DNA of 35,687 bases, taken from positions 1-35,687 of the forward strand of contig JADLBT010000373.1 in the NCBI GenBank assembly GCA_020847555.1. Direction: 5' to 3'. The stretch is from Gemmataceae bacterium. Its GTDB lineage: Bacteria; Planctomycetota; Planctomycetia; Gemmatales; Gemmataceae. The translations under genes were made by a program, and so were the position numbers. Positions 1 to 8,201 of the stretch are shown piece by piece; the stretch's first letter is position 1; each line of letters begins with the position of its first letter. Below the pieces are notes generated by a model. It saw only the letters and a list, made by a program, of their open reading frames with translations, did not search any database and was not told where the DNA came from.

Positions 1-2
1 AC

Positions 3-1748
3 CCGTTCATCGACAGCGGGATTTACCTCATCAAGGGCGGCGGGCCAATCGACGAGCCGGCGAAGCTGATCCACCGCAACGACGGCAAGCTGTCGCCGCA
101 CCTGCCGGAGGGGACGCCGTTCGGCCTCATCGGGTCGTCGAGCCTGTACAAACGCGAGAGCGCCCCGGGCGGCTACGTCCCGAAGGGGAGCGTCACGGCG
201 GTAGCGCCCGACCCAAAGCGCCTGACGATGAACTGGCAACAGCAGGGGGGCGACGCGGGCGTGTACGCCAACAGCGAGATCCACGCGATCCGTATCGTCG
301 CCCAGGAGCCGCGCACCGACATCAGGGGCACGGGCCACGGCGGCGCTCCGCTGTACGGCAACCACGCGATGGAGCGGTTGCGTATCCTGGGCGAGATTCC
401 CGTTCGCAAGTTCATCCAGGGGAAGCAGCCGCTCGACTCGGACGGTAACCCGGACACCAGCTTCCTCGCCAAGATCCCCGCCGACCAGTCGTTCACGTTC
501 CAGACGATCGACCGGCACGGCATGGTCCTGAACATGGCCCAGACGTGGCACCAGATCCGGCCCGGCGAGGTGCGCAACAACTGCGGCGGCTGCCACGCCC
601 ACTCGCAGCAGCCCACCCCGTTCGAGAAAACCTACGCCGCGCGGCCCGAGTACAAGGTGTTCGACCTGACGACCGCAACCCCCCTCATCACGGCGAAGGC
701 CAACGACCAGTCCGGCAAGCAGTGGGACGTGAAGGACGAGACAGGGCTGCGTCACGTCAAGGGGATTCACAATGTCGAGTATTTCCGCGACATTCGCCCG
801 ATCTTCGAGCGCAGCTGCGTCGCCTGCCACAGCCACAAGTTGAAGGAACCGGCCGGCGGGCTGGTCCTCGACGACGACCACAAGGGCACCCTGCCGGCGT
901 TCGGCCACGACGCCGGGCCGAGCGTGCAGGTGCCGCTGACGTACTTCCGCCTCACCGTCGGCACCGAGCGCTACAAGCCGCGCGAACTCGGCCTGCGCCA
1001 CGATCAGGCGAGCCGCTACCTGTTCCGGTTCCAGTCGCGGCGCAGCCTGCTCGTCTGGCACCTGTTCGGCCAGCGCATGGATGGCTGGACGAATGACGAC
1101 TTCCCGAGCCTCGCCGTCCGCAACGAGCCGAAGTCGCTCCACATCGGCGGCAAGCCAGTCCCGAAGGTCGATTACAACGACGAGCAGAAGCTGCGTTACT
1201 GGATCCGCGACAGCGCGATCGACATCGACTTCAAGGGCGGCCTCATGCCGCCGCCGGAAGCGGTGAAGGGGACGTACAGGGGGCCGGACGGCAAGCCGGT
1301 GAAGGTGGCGCCGCTGACCGACGAGGACCGGCGGACCGTTATCCGCTGGATCGACCTCGGCTGCCCGATCGATCTCGATCCGAAGTATGACCCGAAGAGT
1401 CCGCAGCCGCGCAGCTACGGCTGGATGGGCGACGACCAGCGCCCGACGCTGACCCTGACCTACCCGGCTGCCGGGCAGGGTCCGCCGCTGACGCGCATTC
1501 TGGTGGGGATGCACGATGCCTACACCGGGCTGGATCCGAAGAGTTTCACGGTGACCGCCGATTTCCCGGTGGACGGAGCGGCGCCCGGTGAGGATCTGGC
1601 GGCGCGGTTCCGGCCGACGGCGCCGGGCGTCTGGGAGTACCGGCTGCAACGGCCCGTCGCCGCGTTGCCGCACGGCCGGCTGACGGTGTCGGTCCGCGAC
1701 CGCCAGGGGAACCGCAACCGCATCGAACGAACCTTCTCGGTGAAATGA
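3..1748 (+). CDS. Secreted di-haem cytochrome, hydrazine-synthase-alpha-like (5' partial)
   Basis: The frame is open from the window edge, so the start and any signal peptide lie upstream. Two c-type haem-binding motifs are visible: CGGCH at 582-596 and CVACH at 816-830. The block around the first one (ERLRILGEIPV, then FTFQTIDRHGMVLNMAQTW, then RPGEVRNNCGGCHAH) matches what I know of the middle domain of hydrazine synthase alpha subunits and the many planctomycete proteins related to it. The last 90 or so residues look like a beta-sandwich (Ig-like) domain ending in a run of alternating hydrophobic residues. A role in periplasmic electron transfer or redox chemistry is inferred; true hydrazine synthesis is unlikely because no partner subunits are nearby. 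The gene is followed by a strong hairpin and then a co-directional nucleoside hydrolase gene. Confidence 0.8.
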   Translation, partial: PFIDSGIYLIKGGGPIDEPAKLIHRNDGKLSPHLPEGTPFGLIGSSSLYKRESAPGGYVPKGSVTAVAPDPKRLTMNWQQQGGDAGVYANSEIHAIRIVAQEPRTDIRGTGHGGAPLYGNHAMERLRILGEIPVRKFIQGKQPLDSDGNPDTSFLAKIPADQSFTFQTIDRHGMVLNMAQTWHQIRPGEVRNNCGGCHAHSQQPTPFEKTYAARPEYKVFDLTTATPLITAKANDQSGKQWDVKDETGLRHVKGIHNVEYFRDIRPIFERSCVACHSHKLKEPAGGLVLDDDHKGTLPAFGHDAGPSVQVPLTYFRLTVGTERYKPRELGLRHDQASRYLFRFQSRRSLLVWHLFGQRMDGWTNDDFPSLAVRNEPKSLHIGGKPVPKVDYNDEQKLRYWIRDSAIDIDFKGGLMPPPEAVKGTYRGPDGKPVKVAPLTDEDRRTVIRWIDLGCPIDLDPKYDPKSPQPRSYGWMGDDQRPTLTLTYPAAGQGPPLTRILVGMHDAYTGLDPKSFTVTADFPVDGAAPGEDLAARFRPTAPGVWEYRLQRPVAALPHGRLTVSVRDRQGNRNRIERTFSVK

Positions 1749-1754
1749 ACCGAA

Positions 1755-1800
1755 GCCGTCGGACCAGCCCGGAGCGCCAGCGCCGGGCTGGCCCGACGGC
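1755..1800. terminator. Strong imperfect hairpin after the di-haem gene
   Basis: Arms 1755-1772 and 1783-1800 pair over 17 of 18 positions with a single A/C mismatch and a 10-nt loop. It starts 6 nt after the stop codon of the upstream gene. There is no T-run, so it may be a 3'-end stabiliser or a dispersed repeat rather than a true intrinsic terminator. Confidence 0.55.
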
Positions 1801-1827
1801 CCCGGGCATCTGGGAGCCATCCCTGCC

Positions 1828-3756
1828 ATGTGGACCACTCTGCGCATCTTGCCGACAGCCCTCCTGGCCGTCTTGCTGCTCGCCGCTCCGCCCGCCGCGA
1901 CGGCCCAGGAAAGGCAGCCCGTCCTGCTGGACACCGACCTCGGCAGCGACATCGACGACGCCTTCACGCTGGCGCTGATTCTCGCCAGTCCCGAACTGGA
2001 CCTACGCGGCGTCACGACGGTCGGCAGCGATCCACAGGTGCGGGCGCTCATGGCCTGCCGCTTCCTCACCATGACCGGCCGGCGCCACGCGCAGGTCGCC
2101 GCCGGCGCCGCGCCCCAGCCGGCATGCGCGCTCAGCCCGACCGGGCAGTACCGCTACTACTACCACCCCGACGTGCTGTTCAACCGCACGACCAGGCCGA
2201 TAAAGGAGTCCGCCGTCGCGTTCCTGTACTCCCGGCTCAAGGCCCAGCCGGGCAAGGTGACCATCCTCGCCGCCGGTCCGCTCACGAACGTCGCGCGCCT
2301 CCTCACCGAAAAGCCCGACTGCAAGCCGTGGCTCCGGCGCATTGTGATCAGTGCCACCGACGCAAACGTCCGGGCCGACGCCGCGGCTGTCCGCACAGTG
2401 CTCTCGTCCGGCGTGCCGCTGCTCGTCGTCCCACACGCCTCGACGCGCGGACTGAAGCTAGACGACGCGGCCCTGCGGCGGGTCTTCGCGCCCGGGACTG
2501 CGCTGACGCTGCAGGTGCAGGCTCTGTACCAGCTGTGGGACCAGCAGCATCCGGAAATCGCCTCCGCTCTCGCGGCCGCGCTGTGCATCGAGGACCGCTT
2601 TTGCACGCCGCACGAGGCTCATCTCTACGTGGACGCGAAGGGCGTCCTGGAAATGGGAAAGGGTAAAGCGAACGCCCGCCTGGCCCGCCCCGTGCGCCAC
2701 GACGAATTCTTGCGCTGGTACGTCGAGCGGATGGCGAGCTGCGTTGCGCCTTCCCGTCGCCCGGCGAAGGTGATGCCAACCGGCCCGATGCCGCACCGCG
2801 TTCACGTCGCCGAGGACTTCGACACCGACCGCGAGCGCTTCTGGTGGATGAGCGGCAAGGCCGAGACGAGGAACCTGCCGCCGGGGAGCCAGCGCGCCTG
2901 CCGCGGCACGCTCACCCACGACTTCGACGACCTGCTCGGCCACACCAGGGCGATGTACACGGCGGTGATCTTCAACCCGGTCCCCGGCCCGCCGATGGGC
3001 AAGCACACGCGCCTCGCCTTTCGCTATTACCTCAAGGGGACCGACACACTGCGGGTGCAGATCTACAGCCTGACCAACGGCTACCACCGTCAGTTGGTGC
3101 TGACCGACCTGCCGCAAGGCCGCTGGGAGTCCGCTGCGGTGGACATGACCCAGGCGCGGCGGCCGGACGGCACCGGCGGGCCGTTGTCGGAAAACGAACG
3201 CATCGACGACATCCAGTTCTACGCCGACCCCGCCGCCGAACTGCTCATTGACGATATCGTCCTGTACGACGCCGCATCGGACGGGGAGCAGCGCCCCTTC
3301 CCGAAGCGCGTCCTCTTCGCGGCCGGGTTCGATACGGGACAGCAGGGCAAGCACTGGCGGGGGAGTTTCGAGATCGTGCCGGAGAAGGGGTACTTCTGGC
3401 GTGCAGCGCGGTCGGTGGCGAACGCGGACCGGGGTGTGCCGTGGATCCGGCTCCAGCTGCGCGGCGCGCGAACCCTGGGGGAGAAGACGCACCTGTCCTT
3501 CCGCTATCGCCTGTCAGGCGCTGACAGTCTGAAGGTGGTGGTGCCCGACCGCGAGGAGATGGTCGCCGGCACGGCCGAGCTGAAGAATCTCGCCAGGGAC
3601 CAGTGGGCGACGGTCATGGTGGACCTGACGGCCGCCGGGCGCGGGAAGCTCGGACGCGGCGCCCGGATCGAGGAGATCCGGTTTGTGGTGCCGCGGGGCG
3701 CCGAGTTGCTGCTGGACGATGTGCTGCTTTACGAGCCGGGCCGCCCGGACGAGTGA
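1828..3756 (+). CDS. Secreted nucleoside hydrolase (IUNH family) with two C-terminal beta domains
   Basis: The 642-residue product starts with a clear signal peptide (hydrophobic 6-24, then ATAQ). Residues 30-350 carry inosine-uridine nucleoside hydrolase features: the metal-binding DTDLGSDIDDA motif near the N-terminus and LAAGPLTNVARLL. This family cleaves the N-glycosidic bond of nucleosides. The usual late metal ligand motif (HDPxA-like) is not obvious; the corresponding stretch reads PEIASALAAAL, so activity is uncertain. The last 300 residues hold two related beta-rich units (each with LSFRY/LAFRYYL, then a run ending in LLIDDIVLY or LLLDDVLLY), resembling carbohydrate-binding jelly rolls. 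The family is normally about 310-350 residues, so the tail is a real extension. The stop codon overlaps the next start. Confidence 0.8.
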   Translation: MWTTLRILPTALLAVLLLAAPPAATAQERQPVLLDTDLGSDIDDAFTLALILASPELDLRGVTTVGSDPQVRALMACRFLTMTGRRHAQVAAGAAPQPACALSPTGQYRYYYHPDVLFNRTTRPIKESAVAFLYSRLKAQPGKVTILAAGPLTNVARLLTEKPDCKPWLRRIVISATDANVRADAAAVRTVLSSGVPLLVVPHASTRGLKLDDAALRRVFAPGTALTLQVQALYQLWDQQHPEIASALAAALCIEDRFCTPHEAHLYVDAKGVLEMGKGKANARLARPVRHDEFLRWYVERMASCVAPSRRPAKVMPTGPMPHRVHVAEDFDTDRERFWWMSGKAETRNLPPGSQRACRGTLTHDFDDLLGHTRAMYTAVIFNPVPGPPMGKHTRLAFRYYLKGTDTLRVQIYSLTNGYHRQLVLTDLPQGRWESAAVDMTQARRPDGTGGPLSENERIDDIQFYADPAAELLIDDIVLYDAASDGEQRPFPKRVLFAAGFDTGQQGKHWRGSFEIVPEKGYFWRAARSVANADRGVPWIRLQLRGARTLGEKTHLSFRYRLSGADSLKVVVPDREEMVAGTAELKNLARDQWATVMVDLTAAGRGKLGRGARIEEIRFVVPRGAELLLDDVLLYEPGRPDE

Positions 3757-4511
3757 CGGCCACCGGCCTCCAGGGAGGAGTTGCCACGTACTCCGACGCG
3801 GGCGTCATCGCGGTGGTGGCGGCGCTCAGCCTCCTGGTGCGCCACCAGCTCGGCTTCGGCTTCTCGATGGCGTTCGTCCCTGCCCTGTCGTTCTTCCTCC
3901 CGTTCGGGGACACGGTCGAACTCGCGATCAGTTACGAGCTGCTGCTCGGCCTGGTGTTCGCCTGCCAGTGGCGGCGGCACATGGCGTTCCGGGAGGTCGC
4001 GGCGCTGTCGGCGTGGGCGTGTGCCGGGGCGGGGCTGGGCGTGTTCGTGGCGCCGCACGTGCCGGCGAACTGGCTCGCCGGGGTCGGCATGGGGTCGGTG
4101 CTGGCGACGGTGGTCGTGCTGCTCTGGGGACGGGTCCCCGTACCGCACAACCGCCGGGCGCTGTTCGCGGCGGGGTTCGCGAGCGGCGTGCTGAACGCCT
4201 GGTCGAGCATGAGCGGTCCGCCCGTGGTGCTCTACTTCTACGGCGCGACCCGCGCCGACGAGAGCGCCCGTGCGGGGCTAGCGGGCTACTTCGCGGTGCT
4301 GTATGCGTTCACGTTCGCGCTGTACGCTCTCGGCGGATTGGTCGCGCGCCAGGGCGGGCGGCTGCTCGTCGGCTGGGCGGTGGTCCTCGTCGGGGCGCTG
4401 CTGGTGTACCGGATCGCGCCGGCACTCAAAGGGCAGGCGCTGCGTCGGGTGGCGCTGGCGCTGCTGGGGGTGGTGGCGCTGGTTTCCTTGACCAGGTTGT
4501 GGCTGCACTGA
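3753..4511 (+). CDS. Sulfite exporter TauE/SafE family permease
   Basis: The 252-residue product is a polytopic membrane protein of about eight hydrophobic segments. The stretch GVLNAWSSMSGPPVVLYFY is typical of the second half of TauE/SafE (DUF81) proteins, which export sulfite, sulfoacetate or other organosulfur anions. I chose the GTG at 3753 because it overlaps the preceding TGA as GTGA, a common translational coupling arrangement; longer versions would run into the frame of the upstream gene. A GGAGGAG at 3774-3780 has no in-frame start behind it. The gene faces a convergent propeller gene with a palindromic element between them. Substrate is unknown. Confidence 0.75.
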   Translation: MTATGLQGGVATYSDAGVIAVVAALSLLVRHQLGFGFSMAFVPALSFFLPFGDTVELAISYELLLGLVFACQWRRHMAFREVAALSAWACAGAGLGVFVAPHVPANWLAGVGMGSVLATVVVLLWGRVPVPHNRRALFAAGFASGVLNAWSSMSGPPVVLYFYGATRADESARAGLAGYFAVLYAFTFALYALGGLVARQGGRLLVGWAVVLVGALLVYRIAPALKGQALRRVALALLGVVALVSLTRLWLH

Positions 4512-4525
4512 GGGTAGGAAAAAAG

Positions 4526-4554
4526 AAAGCCCACGGGCGGCGGCCGTGGGCCTT
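4526..4554. repeat. Palindromic element copy 1
   Basis: Arms GCCCACGG (4529-4536) and CCGTGGGC (4544-4551) flank a GC-rich loop, with A-rich sequence to the left and CTT to the right. It lies between two convergent genes and could end transcription from both sides. It is one of about a dozen related palindromes in the window. Confidence 0.75.
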
Positions 4555-4584
4555 GAATGCCCAGCAACAGGCTACCTGGCTCTC

Positions 4585-5881
4585 CTACTGACCCTTCGGT
4601 CCGATGCACCACAGGTTCTCGTAAGTGCGGATGAACAGCTCGCCGTCGGACACCGCGATCGAGGCGTTCACGTGCTCGCCCAGTCGGTTGGCCGCGAGCA
4701 GCTGGTACTTCGGACTGGCGGCAAACACCAGCGTCGTGCCGTCGCGGTCCGTGACGTACAGGCGCCCGTCGGCGTGGACCATCGAACTCCAGGAGGCGCC
4801 TCCGGGCCGCTTGGCGACCTGCCCCTTCCACACCTCCTTGCCCGTCTTCAGGTCGAAGCAGTGCGGCGCGCCGCTGGCTTCCACGATGTAGACGTGGTCG
4901 CCGACGATGACGCCCGAGCCGATCCGCTGCGGGTTACCCTTGGCGTGATGCCACAGGCGATCTTTCGTGATGTCGCCCTTGCCCCCCAGCTTGACGGCCA
5001 GCGCCGGCCCGCCGTAGCCCGACATCGCCACCGCGATGCCGTTGACGTAGAGGGGCGATGTGTACACCAGGTCGCCCAGACCGGCGCACGACCACAATTC
5101 CTTGCCCGTCTTCGGGTCGAAGCCCTTGAACAGCTTCGCCGCGCTGAGGAGCAACTGGTCCTGACCGTTCACCGGCACGATGAGCGGAGTGCTCCACGAC
5201 CCGACCCACTTGCCCTTGTTCAGCCCGGACGCCCCGCCCGGCTCGTTGTGCCGCCACACCTCCTCGCCGGTCCGCTTGTTGACCGCGAGCAGGAACTGCC
5301 GCTCGCCCGGCCCACACCAGAGGATCGCCAGGTCGCCGTAGAGGACCGGCGAGGAGGCGTTGCCCCAGATGTGCTCGAACTTGCCGAGATCCTTCTTCCA
5401 CAGTTCCTTGCCGTCGAGGCCGTAGCAGTACATGCCGGCCGACCCGAAACTCACCACGACGCGCTCGCCATCGGTGGCGGGGGAGGCGGAGCAGAACGGG
5501 TTGGTCGGGTGCGTGTACTCGATCTCCGGGTAGATGACGTCCTTCTGCCAGAGCAGCTTGCCGTCGGCGCGGGCGAAACACATCAGCGAGCGCTTGCGCG
5601 CCGCGGCGGCCCCGCCATTGCCCCCCTTCGGCGGCCACAGGGTCTTGTCACTGGCCTGCGTGACGAAGACGCGGTCGCCCCAGATGACGGGGGTGGAGTT
5701 TCCGGTATCGGGTAGCTTGACTTTCCAGCGCACGTTCTCGGTGGTACTCCACTTCAGCGGCAGCCCCTTCTCGGCGCAGTGCCCCTGCCCGGTGGGGGCC
5801 GCGCCACGCGGGCCAGTTGTCGGCGAGGGCAGCCGCGACGAGAGAACAGCCGGCCAGCACGGCGAGTAGTTGTCGAGCCAT
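4585..5881 (-). CDS. Secreted PQQ-like beta-propeller protein, frameshifted near the N-terminus
   Basis: The body (4585 to about 5797) encodes an outer-membrane/secreted beta-propeller with repeated W-containing blades such as GKELW, GEEVW and GKEVWKGQ, as in the WRGP-type PQQ-like proteins abundant in planctomycetes. The true N-terminus is in another frame: ATG at 5881 gives MARQLLAVLAGCSLVAAALA followed by DNWPAWRGP, the normal signal peptide and family opening. The two frames join perfectly (WRGP then TGQGHCAEKGLPLKW) if one base is removed from the run of five G at 5794-5798. The repaired gene would be 431 residues. An AGAGGGGA ribosome site precedes 5881. This is either a sequencing error or a recent inactivating slip. 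No cofactor binding is implied; most such proteins do not bind PQQ. Confidence 0.8.
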
Positions 5882-6007
5882 GAGAGGATCCCCTCTGCTC
5901 GGAGTGGGTCGCAGGATACCGCGACGGTTGTCGGCGTCGTCCGCACAGAAATGATACCCGGCCGCGGAACGTGCAGCCAGGAGCGCGGTGAAGCGAGTAA
6001 CGGGGGC

Positions 6008-7240
6008 TCAATTGAGTCGCGAAATGGAGTCGCGGGCCACGGCGCGCGCCCACCGCCGCGCCGCCGCCCCGCACGCCTCTCGCGATCCGGTGACGCGCAC
6101 CGTGTGGACCGTCAGCCGGACCGGAGCGGCGGTGAAGCGGTACTCCCACGCCCGGTTGCGCCGACCGGGATAGACCAGGGCGCCGCGCGCGACACTGAGG
6201 GCGGCGCAGTATGCGAGCACCTGGTACACGTCCGCCGTGATGAGCTTCCGCAACCGCTTCCACTTGGCGTCCACCACCAGTATCGGTTGGCGGTCGCATT
6301 CCAGCATCATGTCGGGCCGCATCGCCAGGTCCGGCTGGCCGGCGCCCGCGGGGTGCGGGCGGAGGTGGGGCTGAACCGCCACACGCCAGCGGCCTCGTTC
6401 GTCGTCGCGCCCGTCCCAGGCGGCGGCGAAATGGCGGATGCAGTAGCGCTCGAAGACGCGCTCCAGGTCAAGCAGAAAGGCGGGACACGGCGCCGCCCCC
6501 GCCGTCGCGCCCGGCCCGAGCGCCTCCGCCAGCAGCCGGCACAGATCCAGGAGCGGGCGGTACGGCCCGGCGAGGCGGTCCGCCTCGACAGCTGCGAAAA
6601 GATCCGGTACCAGTGACACCAGGCTGACATCGGCGAACGGTCCAAGGCTGCGGCGCAGGGCCGCGCACGCTGCCTCGCCCAGCAGGAGGGAGCGCAGGAC
6701 CAACTCCGCCGTCGCGCGGGGCACCTGGTTGCACGGCACGTCGGCGGTGAAGTCCTCACGCCGGCAGTGGACGCGATCCTTGCGCCCGGGGGCATCGCGC
6801 AGCTGGGCGGGCAGGTCGAGCCGGCCCTGCACAAACGGCCCCTGCACCGGGCGCTCGACGTAGGCGCGGTGCAGTCCGCACGCGGCGCACTCGGCTAGCA
6901 GGCGCGCGAGGCGGGTGGCGAGGAAGTCGAGCAGATCCGATCCCTGGCCCGCGGTGGTGCGATCCTCCTCCGGGGGCGCGGGGGCGTCCGGGTCGAGGAG
7001 AAAGAAGAGGTTCCTCACCGGAAGCTTCGGCCGGATGAGCAGACGGCAGTGCGGCGCGACGATGGTGCCGACGTGGCCGCGCGGGATCAAACGGAAGCGG
7101 TCGCGCTCGCGCGTCGGGACGAGGTCGAGGTGCGAGCGGTGGGCGGCGAGGAGGAATTCGACGTCATCCGGCTCGAGACGGCAGTCAGCGGGCGTGCGCT
7201 CGGTGAGTGTGACCGTCGTTCGTGCGTCGCCGGGATGCAT
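6008..7240 (-). CDS. mcrC: McrC-like restriction endonuclease subunit, orphan
   Basis: The 410-residue product matches McrC, the nuclease partner of the GTPase McrB in modified-DNA restriction. The N-terminal part carries GHVGTIVAPHCRLLIRPKLP, a typical McrC segment. The C-terminal PD-(D/E)xK nuclease is visible as RPDMMLE, then ILVVDAKWK about a dozen residues later, then DVYQVLAYCAAL. ATG 7240 has GGGGGGAGA a few bases upstream. No McrB or other AAA+ GTPase gene lies within the window on either side: the neighbours are a PQQ-like propeller and a small secreted protein. It may be a remnant, work with a distant mcrB, or serve another nuclease role. Identity is fairly sure; function alone is not. 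Confidence 0.8.
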   Translation of the reverse strand: MHPGDARTTVTLTERTPADCRLEPDDVEFLLAAHRSHLDLVPTRERDRFRLIPRGHVGTIVAPHCRLLIRPKLPVRNLFFLLDPDAPAPPEEDRTTAGQGSDLLDFLATRLARLLAECAACGLHRAYVERPVQGPFVQGRLDLPAQLRDAPGRKDRVHCRREDFTADVPCNQVPRATAELVLRSLLLGEAACAALRRSLGPFADVSLVSLVPDLFAAVEADRLAGPYRPLLDLCRLLAEALGPGATAGAAPCPAFLLDLERVFERYCIRHFAAAWDGRDDERGRWRVAVQPHLRPHPAGAGQPDLAMRPDMMLECDRQPILVVDAKWKRLRKLITADVYQVLAYCAALSVARGALVYPGRRNRAWEYRFTAAPVRLTVHTVRVTGSREACGAAARRWARAVARDSISRLN

Positions 7241-7634
7241 GCGAGGTCTCCCCCCGTTCCCGCCGTTGTCGGTGCGGTCGGTTGCGTCGGCGGCCTGAGC
7301 GTGCTTCTCTCGAACGGTCAGCGCTTCGCCGCAGCCGGCGCGAGGCGGTTGGGGCTCGCCCAGCGGATCCGGGCCAGCGGTCGGGCGCAGCTGACCTCTG
7401 TATCAGCCGCGAGCGGTCGGCCCCCCGGCAAGATGTACCAGCGGGACGGATGGTGCGTCGGGCGGAAACTCGGACCGTCGCAGCGTCGGCGCCCCCCGCC
7501 CGGGGCGGAGGCGGCGCGCTGCACATCGGTTTTGATTGACGCGGGGCCGGCCGGGGGGAATAACTATAGTATCTCGGCGCCGCACCCACGGCACCACCCT
7601 TCGGACAACCGCACACCTCCATCGGGAGTTTCTC
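7241..7634. other. Divergent intergenic region
   Basis: This 394-base space separates the divergent mcrC and the small secreted gene. A minus-strand frame at 7318-7524 (68 codons, GTG start) keeps a G/C-rich third position but has no ribosome site or recognisable motif, so I do not call it. An AT-rich patch (AATAACTATAGTATC, from 7559) before the + gene, with TTGACG at 7536, may be promoter material although the spacing (19-23 nt) is long. Confidence 0.4.
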
Positions 7635-8108
7635 GTGTACCGTCTCGGTCTGTTCGCACTGGTTCCGCTGTTGCTCCTGGTCACGGCTGCGCCCGGGGGG
7701 GACGACAAGAAGCAGCCGGACATCAAGAAGAAATTTCAACCGCCCCCGCCGCGGCCGCTCATCGTCCGGGCGGAGATGAAGGACGGCACGACGTTGCAGT
7801 GTGAGTTCCAGTCCACCCAGACGATAAGCGTTCGGGCGCCGGGCGTGATCGGGGTACTGACGCTGCGAGCCGACACGATCCGGTTCATCGACTTCGAGGG
7901 CCAGCCGCACCCGCTCGGCCCGCCGCCGACCCCATCGCCGACGCCGCACTACCTCACGACGCACAACTTTGAATCGATTTCAGGGACTGTTCTGACCGAG
8001 GAGTTCCCGGTCCGGCTCGTGACCACCGGCCAGAAACTCTCGCTGTTCCGCCCCCAGCTCACCCGCCTGTTCTTCCCCGAGCCGATCCGGGTGCTGACGA
8101 TCCCGTAG
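7635..8108 (+). CDS. Small secreted protein of unknown function
   Basis: I do not recognise this 157-residue protein. GTG 7635 is chosen because CGGGAG lies 8 nt upstream and the product then begins directly with a signal peptide (YRLGLFALVPLLLLVTAAPG); an upstream in-frame ATG at 7536 would put a basic, non-signal segment first. After the signal comes a Lys/Pro-rich linker (KKQPDIKKKFQPPPPRP), then two beta-rich stretches with a similar pattern (KDGTTLQCEF...TLRADTIRFIDF and SISGTVLTEEFPV...RPQLTRLFF) separated by a Pro-rich spacer. The two halves could be a duplicated small beta domain. It is convergent with the DAHP synthase gene. Confidence 0.6.
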   Translation: MYRLGLFALVPLLLLVTAAPGGDDKKQPDIKKKFQPPPPRPLIVRAEMKDGTTLQCEFQSTQTISVRAPGVIGVLTLRADTIRFIDFEGQPHPLGPPPTPSPTPHYLTTHNFESISGTVLTEEFPVRLVTTGQKLSLFRPQLTRLFFPEPIRVLTIP

Positions 8109-8109
8109 C

Positions 8110-8177
8110 CAGTCGGCAGTCGGCAGTAAGCAGTAAGCGGGGGGTCTGTCGCCTGGTTCTGCTGACTGCCGACTGCC
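8110..8177. repeat. Seven-base tandem repeat forming a 13-bp inverted repeat
   Basis: Units of CAGTCGG and CAGTAAG are repeated from 8110 to 8138. The segment 8115-8127 (GGCAGTCGGCAGT) is perfectly complementary to 8165-8177. The structure lies between two convergent genes and could act as a two-way terminator. A related tandem (GCAGTAG units) occurs at 29095-29114. Confidence 0.65.
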
Positions 8178-8201
8178 TGCGGCCTGCAGCCTGCTGCCCT
8201 C

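Noticed and set aside
3..1748. Functional hydrazine synthase and anammox metabolism
   Set aside because: Only the middle-domain-like part is present, with no beta/gamma subunits or other anammox genes; related proteins are widespread in non-anammox planctomycetes.
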